A stretch of DNA of 64,000 bases from Streptococcus pseudopneumoniae ATCC BAA-960 = CCUG 49455 (GTDB lineage: Bacteria; Bacillota; Bacilli; Lactobacillales; Streptococcaceae), in contig NZ_MWSM01000007.1 of assembly GCF_002087075.1 (NCBI RefSeq), positions 76,078-140,077 on the forward strand. Direction: 5' to 3'. This document shows, piece after piece, positions 36,676 to 44,204 of the stretch. The notes beneath the pieces are model-generated. The model searched no databases and was not told where the DNA came from. It worked only from the letters and a program-made list of their open reading frames with translations. The first letter of the stretch is position 1; each line of letters opens with the position of its first letter. The position numbers and the translations under genes are program-made.

Positions 36676-38172
36676 TTATTTTCTTTTCCTTCTCTTTTTG
36701 TACTCTGGCCAATGGTTGTAATACCCGCGTTCATTCTTTGGCTTTTTCTGCTTTTCGGGTGTTGCCCTACCATTAGCATAGGCTACGCTTGCAAACGGCG
36801 GTAGGTCTTCTTTAGGATAAAAACCTTTATGGATCTGTTGCCCTGCAGGGATAACCTTCTGGCCAACTGCGAAACCTTCAGGCAGGTTGCTTTTGATTTC
36901 TCGATGTAAGCCCATTTCTGACCTGTTTTCTTTAATACCATAGTATTCTAGGAAACCTTTCCAAACGTGATAGACAAAACTATTAGGAATAAACTCACTT
37001 GTCAATTCATCAGTAAAAAACTTAGAAACAAAATCAATAACGGGGTTCATGTCCTTATGGTGTTCTTCAAGTATTTCAATAGACTTCGTAGGGTTAATGT
37101 CAGCGATTGGTGTTTCAATAGCCAACTTAACCAGGTACTCCAGCACTTCTTTGCGGTTAATGTAATCGTCTTTGATAGCCTTGTTAGGATTACCTTTGAA
37201 TATTTTGGTAAAAGGTAAAATTCTAAATCGCCTATCAATAGCTGATTTATCCCCGTTCATTCTTGGTAAACCATTAGAAGATTGTACTACCGTCATATTA
37301 AGGCGTATGCTATAAGGGCGTTTCCCTTTGTCCTCTATGGTCATTATGTCGCCTGTTGCTAAGCTAAACATATCTGAAGTGTCTCTAATTACTGCGTCCT
37401 TTTGTACATCATCACCGATTACAAGCGACTTTCCCAATAATATAGACGTTGAAAATTGACTTTTTGTTAAACCAGTGATCTTCAAACTTGCCACATTTTC
37501 CATACCAACTAGGTTTATAAGTAACTGCTGAAAAGTTCCTTTTCCTGTTCCACCTTCACCGAAAAGCCAAAAGATTTTTTGCAAAGACTGCCCTGTGACG
37601 CTTGCTTTTATAATCTGGATAGCAAGGTTATAAAGCTCCTTGTCACCGTCAAACAACTCTAAAAGCCAAGCTGTCGGCTTCCAGCCGTTAATTATAGGCT
37701 CTTCTGCTCCAGGGCTATAACCTGTTTTTATCTTTCTTGTTGCTGTAATCTCTGGTGTCGTTTCTTCAAAAATGCCTGTCTTAGCATTGTATAGCTGTTT
37801 CCCAATTACAGTATAATTGCCTTGGATTTCCCTCATTTGGCTCTGTCTAGCTATTTTATAAAGCGTATCAAATGCCTGTTTTTCCGTTGCGTTTGGATAA
37901 ATGACAGAAATAAGATCTTGCAAAAATTCATTATCCTCTAACCAGATACCAAAATCAGGATTATAGAAATATAATGGGGCTTTTTGCCCTTGTGCCTCTG
38001 GCTTAATTCTAATAAATCGGACGTACTTTTTTAACATAATAGCAACTCCCAGCGGATTAGTTGGTAAGGCCTTACTGCTCTTTTCCTCGCCTTTCTGCTG
38101 GGCTAGTTCTTCATGCTGGGCCTCGGTCAACCTGCCTGCCTTTACATTTTCAAGGTGTTTGCTGTCTGCCAT
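36676..38172 (-). CDS. SF3 helicase / P4-family replication protein
   Basis: This protein of 498 residues or more has a D5/P4-type helicase domain: Walker A FGEGGTGKGTFQQLL (about residues 205-219), Walker B LVIGDD, and a QSSNGLP sensor-like stretch. It should melt the adjacent iteron origin. The frame stays open upstream of the ATG at 38172 for over 50 codons (RTIELEELGNLESEILEARE...), back to the end of the previous gene. The true start may therefore be a GTG or rare codon near 38345, giving about 555 residues. The ATG at 38172 has no good ribosome-binding site. Confidence 0.85.
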   Translation of the reverse strand: MADSKHLENVKAGRLTEAQHEELAQQKGEEKSSKALPTNPLGVAIMLKKYVRFIRIKPEAQGQKAPLYFYNPDFGIWLEDNEFLQDLISVIYPNATEKQAFDTLYKIARQSQMREIQGNYTVIGKQLYNAKTGIFEETTPEITATRKIKTGYSPGAEEPIINGWKPTAWLLELFDGDKELYNLAIQIIKASVTGQSLQKIFWLFGEGGTGKGTFQQLLINLVGMENVASLKITGLTKSQFSTSILLGKSLVIGDDVQKDAVIRDTSDMFSLATGDIMTIEDKGKRPYSIRLNMTVVQSSNGLPRMNGDKSAIDRRFRILPFTKIFKGNPNKAIKDDYINRKEVLEYLVKLAIETPIADINPTKSIEILEEHHKDMNPVIDFVSKFFTDELTSEFIPNSFVYHVWKGFLEYYGIKENRSEMGLHREIKSNLPEGFAVGQKVIPAGQQIHKGFYPKEDLPPFASVAYANGRATPEKQKKPKNERGYYNHWPEYKKRRKRK

Positions 38173-38335
38173 AACTTCTTCATAAGCTTGCTGATAAGCC
38201 TTGTCCTTGATTTCTTGACACTCTTTGATAAGCTGTCCCCTAACACCTTTGAAAGTCTTAAAGTGCTTATCTTCGCTTTCACGCGCCTCTAAGATTTCAC
38301 TTTCTAGGTTTCCTAATTCTTCTAGTTCTATGGTT

Positions 38336-39202
38336 CTATCCTCTCTTTCTATATTCAGCCCGTGCTATACTGCTAAAAGTGCGGTCTAACTCTTCAATAG
38401 GCAATGGTTCAACTGTCACGCTGTTGGCTATCTTTGTTAGTTCATAGGCTGTCTCTAGGTCACAATCAACCCACTTATTGAAGAGTAAGCCTACAAAGCG
38501 TGTCAGTGCTACGTTGCGCCCTCCCTCATCTCCAAATCCGTTGAAAAGCGTGTCAATAATCCTCATGGTCATAGATTTCTGACCGCTTGGCCTTGGAGTG
38601 TATGGAAGGCTTGTAGCATTCCGTTTGACTGGTTCAGCCGTAGTCTGTGGTACTGGATAATCTAGGCCATGCTCTACGATTTTTTGATAGTCTGCTGGGT
38701 TGCCTGTTGTTACTGGTAGCCCTTGGAGTTGTGACCATGTAAGGCTGGCCATATCAAAGGGTAGTCCAATCTTGTCAGCAATCTCTTTCACTACCTGCTT
38801 ATAGGTTGCCTCATTCATCACGTTATCAGGCTTCACTACAAGGCGAAAACGGGGCTTTTCTAAGCTATGTTTGATAGTCGGGTATAAGATGTAAGAGTAG
38901 CCAAATAAAGCGCTAGAAACGGTCTTTATAAAGCCCTCAGTCGTCCCCTGTATATCATCATAATCAAGGAAAATCAAATCCCGATAGATTAGACTGGAGT
39001 TGTTTCGCTTGTAACTGCCATGCTTTTCTGGCGTCACTTTCCCACTGATACAGTAAGGCGCTTGTGTACGTTTAAATTCTTCAATGTTTGCCCCTTCAGG
39101 GACTACCAAAGGCTTAAAGCGTTCAATGTACTGGAACGGCTCAATTTTATCAAATGGATAGACAAGATTACCCTGAAAGCCTCTAGCCTCGTAAATCGTC
39201 AT
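38336..39202 (-). CDS. Primase-polymerase-like replication protein
   Basis: This 288-residue protein has an archaeal/phage-type prim-pol-like core with the acidic LIFLDYDDIQG motif (about residues 73-83) and RFRLVVKPD. It has a C-terminal primase alpha-helical (PriCT-like) region, GGRNVALTRFVGLLFNKWV. With the downstream SF3 helicase it would form the satellite's own replisome. It has a GGGAG ribosome-binding site. The gene begins 1 bp after a small basic ORF. Confidence 0.8.
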   Translation of the reverse strand: MTIYEARGFQGNLVYPFDKIEPFQYIERFKPLVVPEGANIEEFKRTQAPYCISGKVTPEKHGSYKRNNSSLIYRDLIFLDYDDIQGTTEGFIKTVSSALFGYSYILYPTIKHSLEKPRFRLVVKPDNVMNEATYKQVVKEIADKIGLPFDMASLTWSQLQGLPVTTGNPADYQKIVEHGLDYPVPQTTAEPVKRNATSLPYTPRPSGQKSMTMRIIDTLFNGFGDEGGRNVALTRFVGLLFNKWVDCDLETAYELTKIANSVTVEPLPIEELDRTFSSIARAEYRKRG

Positions 39203-39203
39203 A

Positions 39204-39350
39204 TCAGCTCCCTTTCCGACGTTTCTTCCTCAGTTTCTTCAGTTGTTTCCGTTCTTTGAGTTGCTTCAACTTTGGGCGTCTGACCTTGGTTTTATCTTCC
39301 TTGGCTAACTTCATACCAGCATAAGCTGGCTCTGTCATGTATCTACCCAT
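39204..39350 (-). CDS. Small highly basic protein (48 residues)
   Basis: The frame starts MGRYMTEPAYAGMKLAKEDK and ends in a Lys/Arg-rich tail (KKLRKKRRKGS). Its ATG overlaps the end of the upstream helix-turn-helix gene by 8 bp and its stop is 1 bp from the primase ATG, so it is in a tightly coupled string. It probably binds nucleic acid. No family is recognised. Confidence 0.6.
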   Translation of the reverse strand: MGRYMTEPAYAGMKLAKEDKTKVRRPKLKQLKERKQLKKLRKKRRKGS

Positions 39351-39618
39351 TTTCTACCCCCAGAAACTTCCAGATGTCAGTTATTTTATAGTAAACCTTT
39401 CTTGTATCTTCAAGCGGTGGATGGTATCGCCTTAGCCCTGCTTTTTCCCACTTTTGGAGTGTCAGATATTTTATATCTAACTCGCCCATGACTTCCTGGG
39501 CTGAGATTAAACCTGTCAGTCGTGGTTTGACTGTATCACGCGCTTCCAGGTATCTTTCCACTACTTCCAGAATGCCATGCGCTAGGTCTTGCTCGCTTTC
39601 TCGGCTTAGGCTAAACAT
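39343..39618 (-). CDS. Excisionase/MerR-like DNA-binding protein
   Basis: This 91-residue protein has a C-terminal winged helix-turn-helix of excisionase type (LISAQEVMGELDIKYLTLQK, then WEKAGLRRYHPP). It could be the excisionase for the satellite integrase or a replication regulator. It overlaps the upstream gene by 8 bp and the downstream basic ORF by 8 bp. Confidence 0.7.
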   Translation of the reverse strand: MFSLSRESEQDLAHGILEVVERYLEARDTVKPRLTGLISAQEVMGELDIKYLTLQKWEKAGLRRYHPPLEDTRKVYYKITDIWKFLGVENG

Positions 39619-39952
39619 ATCCGCCCACCTCCTTCAAGGTTTCTTTGTAGCTTTCTAGGTCGCTGTTCATCAACACCGCTAGGCGCTTTTCTTCTTCTCG
39701 TATCTGATTGTAAAATGTTTTTGCTCCGTCCAGTAGCTCCTCTTTGTTAGCTGGGATAAAATATCCTCTAAATGTCCCATGGCGAACCCCAACAATAGGA
39801 ACGCTATGGCGCGTGATTAGACGACTGATAATATCTTGCACGGTTCTTTCTGCTAGTTTGGTGAGTAGGCTGATTTCTGCCCCTGTTATGGAGTTCTCAG
39901 CACCTACCTTGATTAGTCTTAGTACTCGTTTGTCATTCTCTGATAGACTCAT
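39611..39952 (-). CDS. Winged-helix DNA-binding protein
   Basis: This 113-residue protein has an N-terminal winged helix (VLRLIKVGAENSITGAEISL...LAERTVQDIISRLI), typical of phage replication or regulatory proteins. A helical C-terminus follows. Overlaps on both sides show coupling in the early operon. No partner or target is evident. Confidence 0.7.
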   Translation of the reverse strand: MSLSENDKRVLRLIKVGAENSITGAEISLLTKLAERTVQDIISRLITRHSVPIVGVRHGTFRGYFIPANKEELLDGAKTFYNQIREEEKRLAVLMNSDLESYKETLKEVGGYV

Positions 39953-40226
39953 TCAGTTCCTCCTCTTCTTTGCTTTTATTCAAAAAGGTTATTTGTCCGC
40001 TTGCTACCCCTTGCAAAATATCTTTTTGAGTTTCTATGATTGTATCCAAGGTTTTCAAAATAGCTGTCTTAGTCTCTAAATCAAACGCTTGTTTTGTCAA
40101 CAAGCCCATAGTTACAGCTAACTTTGTTGCATTGTCCATACACGTAGCTAGAAAAATATCTTTAGTAAAATAAGGTTCATCTGGTATTTTTTCACTATCA
40201 AGGTATATCTTCACTATGTAACTCAT
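39933..40226 (-). CDS. Hypothetical satellite protein (97 residues)
   Basis: This soluble protein is mostly helical and has no recognised domain. Its start overlaps the upstream gene by 4 bp and its end overlaps the downstream gene by 20 bp, supporting translation as part of the operon. Confidence 0.6.
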   Translation of the reverse strand: MSYIVKIYLDSEKIPDEPYFTKDIFLATCMDNATKLAVTMGLLTKQAFDLETKTAILKTLDTIIETQKDILQGVASGQITFLNKSKEEEELNESIRE

Positions 40227-40438
40227 TTCATCCCTCCGTAAACTCTTACCCCTGCAAGCTGAATATAACGCCCATATTCAGGGTTTAAATCCTCGCTAGG
40301 TGTTTCTATCGTCTGTTGGTTTTCTCGCTCAAATTGGGCGCTTTTTTTGCGGTCTCGGTGGTTTAGATAAAGCAGTAAGCCAATCAGTACCACGGTAACA
40401 AAAATCGCCTGTGTGTTGCTCAAATCTAACTCATTCAT
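40223..40438 (-). CDS. Small single-pass membrane protein
   Basis: This 71-residue protein has one N-terminal hydrophobic segment (AIFVTVVLIGLLLYL, about residues 11-25) followed by a charged cytoplasmic tail (NHRDRKKSAQFEREN). Its function is unknown. The gene is adjacent to and coupled with its neighbours. Confidence 0.6.
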   Translation of the reverse strand: MNELDLSNTQAIFVTVVLIGLLLYLNHRDRKKSAQFERENQQTIETPSEDLNPEYGRYIQLAGVRVYGGMK

Positions 40439-40439
40439 G

Positions 40440-40640
40440 TCATACCCTCGCTTTGTAATTCTTAATATATTCCACTTGTTCAGCTCGCTCCATATTCAAC
40501 AAGTCGTCCACCTCTTCGGGTGTTACCTTTCTATCTAAAAAATCAGTGATGAATTGAAAGAGGTTCGGATTTCTCTCCTTGATTTCAGCCATTTGTTTAT
40601 CAAATTCTGCTTGTGTCATGTTTTCTAGGTCTAGTGTCAT
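40440..40640 (-). CDS. Hypothetical acidic protein (66 residues)
   Basis: This is a helical, acidic small protein (MTQAEFDKQMAEIKERNPNL) with no named family. It ends 1 bp before the next gene starts. A GGAGGC ribosome-binding site precedes the ATG. Confidence 0.6.
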   Translation of the reverse strand: MTLDLENMTQAEFDKQMAEIKERNPNLFQFITDFLDRKVTPEEVDDLLNMERAEQVEYIKNYKARV

Positions 40641-40651
40641 TGCATTGCCTC

Positions 40652-41152
40652 CTAATCAATCATCATTCCACGAGTATATAGGGGTGAGTCTGTCCATGAA
40701 TCCAAAACGTTCTTTTTCCCTCGTTTTTTTCTTGCGATATCAACCGCTATAACTTCCCATACATAATTAAATACTTGGTCTGGAGTCATAGGGTAGTCAT
40801 TCTCTTTAGTTATTTCAGCTAGGTAAGTGTTTAAGAAAAGAAATCCATCAAAGTTGGAAAGTAGCTTTATAAACTTAGTATCACCCCAATAATTTCTGTA
40901 ATAAGACTCTTCTCGTTCTTCTAGTTCTCCTATTACTTCAGCAACTACTCTCTGTTTCATCCTTTCCGTCTGTTCCTTAAGTGTTTCCTGTTGTTCACGG
41001 TATTCTGTGCTAGTTAGTTCATTGTAGACATCATCCAAGTCGTTCAATACCCTGCTGATTTCTCTTTTAGCTAATGCAGTTCCATCTCCTACAAGAATTT
41101 CTTGTATTTCTTCTAAATTTGTTGAAATAGCTTCTAATTGATCTGCTATCAT
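40652..41152 (-). CDS. Hypothetical coiled-coil protein
   Basis: This 166-residue protein begins MIADQLEAISTNLEEIQEIL. Its N-terminal half is predicted coiled coil and its C-terminal half is globular with aromatic residues (FDGFLFLNTYLAEITKENDY). The start at 41152 has a GGAGG ribosome-binding site. The open frame extends upstream to 41422, but that part covers the hairpin repeats and is probably not translated. No family is recognised. Confidence 0.65.
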   Translation of the reverse strand: MIADQLEAISTNLEEIQEILVGDGTALAKREISRVLNDLDDVYNELTSTEYREQQETLKEQTERMKQRVVAEVIGELEEREESYYRNYWGDTKFIKLLSNFDGFLFLNTYLAEITKENDYPMTPDQVFNYVWEVIAVDIARKKRGKKNVLDSWTDSPLYTRGMMID

Positions 41153-41199
41153 GTTTTTCCTCCGTTGGCCTTTTAATTGTCGTTTACTATCCAGGATAT

Positions 41200-41381
41200 C
41201 CTCACACTCAAAGTTGGGCGATGGCGAGTGTGGGGATTTTGAATGGTTGTTTCTTATACAGTTTTTCTTGCAATGAAGTTCCTCACGCTCAGAAGTTTGC
41301 CGACCGAGAGCGTGGGGCTTTTTGAGTTGTTTCTTATAGACGATTTCCTCACGCTCAGAGTCGCCAAATTGAAAGCGTGAG
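41200..41381. repeat. Three iterated stem-loops upstream of the early operon
   Basis: Units occur at 41200-41235 (CCTCACACTC/GAGTGTGGGG), 41281-41317 (CCTCACGCTC/GAGCGTGGGG) and 41347-41381 (CCTCACGCTC/GAAAGCGTGAG). The second and third are each preceded by GTTGTTTCTTATA-type spacer text (41246-41258 and 41326-41338). The stems show compensatory changes (A-T to G-C), so the structure is conserved. They lie between the Rha gene and the first replication-module gene. Confidence 0.7.
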
Positions 41382-41463
41382 AAAGTACCAGTTTTAAGAG
41401 TTGGCGCTCTCCGTATGGTCAAATTGCCCTAAATATGCTATAATCTAGGTATAAATCTTTACT

Positions 41464-41492
41464 AAAACCTCTTTGATAATAGCTTGCCTGCT
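41464..41492 (+). repeat. 29-bp direct repeat, copy 1
   Basis: The sequence begins AAAACCTCTTTGATAATAGC and is found again with one mismatch at 45331-45359 just upstream of the integrase start. The copies lie at non-equivalent places of the element (after the Rha gene and before int), both in non-coding DNA. Confidence 0.75.
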
Positions 41493-41566
41493 TTTTGTTA
41501 AATTCGTTTTAGTGTTAGTGTGAAAGGCTCTGCGGTGTGGTTATTGCTAAGCCTTTTTTGTTGCTC

Positions 41567-42193
41567 TCACGCGCTTCTTTGGCGTGTTTTTTTATTTCTG
41601 AATGCCATAGCTTTGATTTCCTGATAACTCATATTCAAGCCAATCATGGCTATTACCATATCCTCAAATGCTTGATATTGCTCCAGCTCGTCACTGGTCA
41701 AGCTATCGATGCCATTGTAGCCCCCACGTTCTTCCCTTAACTGTTTAGCATTCCTGTCGGTTACTGCCTTCAGTAGCAGGTTGTTCATGGTGCTATGCGC
41801 GTGCTTGGGTTTTGCCTCCCAGTTCTCAATACTGTCATGCAGTGTTTTTCTTTTTGGCTTTTCTAGCGCCCTCTGCATACGAAACTTAGAAAGTTCCTCA
41901 CGCATTTCAAAGAAGGCTTTGACTAGGTTCTTTTTAAACCCCTTGACGGGTTCTGTATTCCGTAAGTAAGTGATCAGCAATGTTGCTTGTTGCTCATTCA
42001 AAATATAGTCCCGTACATTTTGCCCACTCTCTGAAGGTGAAATTTTAAATTGCACCTTTCCAAAGCTTTCAAAGTCCTCTCGGTGCTTATTCAGCAAAAT
42101 CTTCAAATGTCTGTGCTTAACTTCTGCACACTCTGCCACAATACTGCTCAGCGTATACGGCTCTTTCTTGCCGTCCATGTAGACTAATTCCAT
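41567..42193 (-). CDS. Rha-family phage regulatory protein
   Basis: This 208-residue protein has an N-terminal Rha/KilA-like DNA-binding region (ELVYMDGKKEPYTLSSIVAE...RDYILNEQQATLLITYLRNT, residues about 1-80) and a helical C-terminus. Rha proteins modulate phage lysogeny or antirepression. It overlaps the BRO gene by 10 bp. Confidence 0.75.
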   Translation of the reverse strand: MELVYMDGKKEPYTLSSIVAECAEVKHRHLKILLNKHREDFESFGKVQFKISPSESGQNVRDYILNEQQATLLITYLRNTEPVKGFKKNLVKAFFEMREELSKFRMQRALEKPKRKTLHDSIENWEAKPKHAHSTMNNLLLKAVTDRNAKQLREERGGYNGIDSLTSDELEQYQAFEDMVIAMIGLNMSYQEIKAMAFRNKKTRQRSA

Positions 42194-42954
42194 TGTGGTT
42201 CTACCTCCTGCATGAATCGGGTTAGCTTGCTTGTCAGACGGCTCTTCTCGTCCATATTCTGAGCCTCTGCAATAGCTTTGGCTAGTGTATCGATATAATA
42301 CCGCTCTGCCTCTGCCAACGTGTCAGGGGCTTTTATAGTGGTCTGTGGTTCTTCCACCAGTTCCCCAGCCATGTAGTAGCCATTTAGTCGGATTTCTTTC
42401 AGAATGTGCTTGACCACTTTTTTAAACTCTTTTGCTAGTGGTTTGCGTGACTGCGATAATACTTCATAGACTCCGAACTCTGTCAGCATATTCATTTCTC
42501 TTTTTTGACCTGCCCTATATATTACATAGGTCAGCTTTTCATCATCATCTACCCGTTTTAGTAAATCTGTGGTGTTTTGGATTTCAATCATCTCAGCAAC
42601 CTCTACCGCTACAAATAACGGATTTTGAATGTCTCCATAAACATCAAAGTGTTTAGATCCAAATCGTTGAGTTGTCACAACTTCCAAAACTTCCTTTTTG
42701 TTGTGTGGTTCTCCTTTGGGAAAGAAGTTCCCAAAAAAATCACATAAATCTTTTTGCTGTGTTGTCATGTCTTGCTTAACCTCTCTGTATAACTTGTTTA
42801 GTCTTTTTCTGCTTTCCTTGTTGGGCTTATGTTTGCCCTGTGCCCACTTGCCAACTGTTCGGGGGTCTATGCCTATCCGTTGGCCAATAGCTACCAAGTT
42901 CAGCCCGTGAGTGGTTCGCATTTCATCGATGACCCTTGTATAGTTCCTCTTCAT
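42184..42954 (-). CDS. Antirepressor-like protein with HTH and BRO-N domains
   Basis: This 256-residue protein starts with a helix-turn-helix (LVAIGQRIGIDPRTVGKWAQ, residues 20-39). A BRO-N domain follows (NPLFVAVEVAEMIEIQNTTD... MLTEFGVYEVLSQSRKP), then a helical C-terminus. BRO/Ant proteins of phages relieve CI repression, so this could be the satellite's induction protein. It is the second gene of the leftward early operon. Confidence 0.8.
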   Translation of the reverse strand: MKRNYTRVIDEMRTTHGLNLVAIGQRIGIDPRTVGKWAQGKHKPNKESRKRLNKLYREVKQDMTTQQKDLCDFFGNFFPKGEPHNKKEVLEVVTTQRFGSKHFDVYGDIQNPLFVAVEVAEMIEIQNTTDLLKRVDDDEKLTYVIYRAGQKREMNMLTEFGVYEVLSQSRKPLAKEFKKVVKHILKEIRLNGYYMAGELVEEPQTTIKAPDTLAEAERYYIDTLAKAIAEAQNMDEKSRLTSKLTRFMQEVEPQWN

Positions 42955-42970
42955 TGCTTGCCTGCCTTTC

Positions 42971-43168
42971 TTAATCTTCTGGTGTTAGTAGTTCATCAAT
43001 AGAAACACCTAGATAGTTAGCAATCTTTAGCAAGGTTTCAATATCTGGGCGCTTTGTGCGTTCATAGTATAGTGATATGAGTGCGCTTTTTGATATGCCT
43101 GTTGCCTTGTGAACGTCACTAACTTTTTTACGTTGTTTTGCTAATATGACACGAAAATTATTGTTCAT
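42971..43168 (-). CDS. Cro/CI-family regulator, leftward
   Basis: This 65-residue XRE-type protein has a helix-turn-helix, SDVHKATGISKSALISLYYE. The start at 43168 has GAGAGGGG 8 bp upstream; the earlier start at 43201 lies within the operators and is less likely. It is the first gene under the leftward promoter and functions as a Cro analogue by position. Confidence 0.85.
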   Translation of the reverse strand: MNNNFRVILAKQRKKVSDVHKATGISKSALISLYYERTKRPDIETLLKIANYLGVSIDELLTPED

Positions 43169-43188
43169 ATCGTCAACCCCTCTCGTTA

Positions 43189-43272
43189 TTATTCTATGCA
43201 ATAATTATCGCATAGAATAATAATAACCAATAAAAAATAAATTGTCAACAAAAAAATTATTCTTTGCGATAA
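43189..43272. promoter_or_regulatory. Divergent operators and promoters of the satellite switch
   Basis: Three 16-bp sites TTAT-N8-ATAA occur: TTATTCTATGCAATAA (43189-43204), TTATCGCATAGAATAA (43205-43220, inverted) and TTATTCTTTGCGATAA (43257-43272). The leftward promoter is TTGACA (43243-43248), 17 bp, TATTAT (43220-43225), so it touches the second site. A candidate rightward promoter is TTGTGT (43280-43285), 17 bp, TAAAAT (43303-43308), just past the third site. The layout is that of a lambda-like CI/Cro switch. Confidence 0.8.
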
Positions 43273-43328
43273 TTTTTTATTGTGTATTTCAGAAGATAAT
43301 TGTAAAATGTATCTAAGGAGGGATGATT

Positions 43329-44060
43329 GTGATAAAAAATAATTTAGCAAATATCTTGAAGACAAAAGAAAAAACAGCTGCATGGCTATCAGTTAAAACT
43401 GGAATAACTCCAGCAGCCTTGTCTAAAATTGTTAATAACAGCAGTACAAAAATAGATTACATAACATTAAATAAAATTTGTTTGGCGCTAAAAATAGAAC
43501 CAAAGGATTTTTTTGACTTTTTACCCTATGATTACGAAGTAGAAAGTATATACGATAATAAAGATATAAAAGTTTCTCTAAAATCATTTGAATTAGATGA
43601 AAAGCCTAACAGTTCTCAAATAGAGAGTTTGGATTTTTATCAGCATCAAGCAGATAATATAGATATTGAAGTTAGTTGTGATTTTGGGTTAGAAGTTAAT
43701 TTTATGAATACCCCAATGGGAGATAATTTTAGTATCTGGTATATTTCAGCTTACTTTTATGATTTGGATTATAATTCATTTACTGTTAGCATAGATATTG
43801 ATGATGATAGTATAGGCTTTCTAAAAAAATACATTGCACCATATGATAAGGGCGAATTATTTAAAATAATTAAGCGTGAAATAATTTCAAAAATTCAATC
43901 CAATTATTTCGATTGGTTCGAAAATCAATATGGAAAAGTTAGTAAAGAAGAATATGGATTTTTAAAATCATTAAATTGGTGGATTGGTGAAGGTACTCAG
44001 GATTACAAAGTGAATGATGAAGATATTCAAATAATGATTGATATTGAAAAGAAAGACTAA
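43329..44060 (+). CDS. CI-like repressor with N-terminal helix-turn-helix
   Basis: This 243-residue protein has an XRE helix-turn-helix (TAAWLSVKTGITPAALSKIV, about residues 16-35) and an acidic C-terminal domain of unknown fold that lacks an obvious LexA-type Ser/Lys protease site. I chose the GTG at 43329, with AAGGAGG 6 bp upstream, over the ATG at 43323 that abuts the same site. By position it is the master repressor (Stl-like) of the satellite. A derepressor would have to act by binding rather than by RecA-driven cleavage. Confidence 0.8.
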   Translation: MIKNNLANILKTKEKTAAWLSVKTGITPAALSKIVNNSSTKIDYITLNKICLALKIEPKDFFDFLPYDYEVESIYDNKDIKVSLKSFELDEKPNSSQIESLDFYQHQADNIDIEVSCDFGLEVNFMNTPMGDNFSIWYISAYFYDLDYNSFTVSIDIDDDSIGFLKKYIAPYDKGELFKIIKREIISKIQSNYFDWFENQYGKVSKEEYGFLKSLNWWIGEGTQDYKVNDEDIQIMIDIEKKD

Positions 44061-44061
44061 C

Positions 44062-44099
44062 CCACGCGCCACAATGTTCAACAATCCTGAAGCGCGTGG
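44062..44099 (+). terminator. Hairpin after the repressor gene
   Basis: CCACGCGC (44062-44069) pairs with GCGCGTGG (44092-44099) immediately after the repressor stop. No T-run follows, so it may be a weak terminator or an RNA-stability element. Confidence 0.4.
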
Positions 44100-44123
44100 A
44101 TTCTCGTGCTTCGCTCAAGCTTC

Positions 44124-44145
44124 AAGCCTATATAAGCCCCATATC
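44124..44145 (+). repeat. 22-bp direct repeat left of rhuM
   Basis: The sequence AAGCCTATATAAGCCCCATA (then TC) matches 45224-45245 at 20 of 22 positions. The two copies bracket the RhuM gene at a distance of exactly 1,100 bp. Confidence 0.75.
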
Positions 44146-44204
44146 TACTAATTTTATTGATGTCAACAAATGTCAACCACTTACAATATTTTAGAAAGGA
44201 TCTC

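Noticed and set aside
40652..41422. Long version of the coiled-coil protein starting at 41422
   Set aside because: The extra N-terminal part covers the three hairpin repeats and has repeat-derived, low-quality composition; the ATG at 41152 has a GGAGG site.
43323..44060. Repressor start at the ATG at 43323
   Set aside because: This ATG abuts the Shine-Dalgarno sequence; the GTG at 43329 has correct 6-bp spacing.
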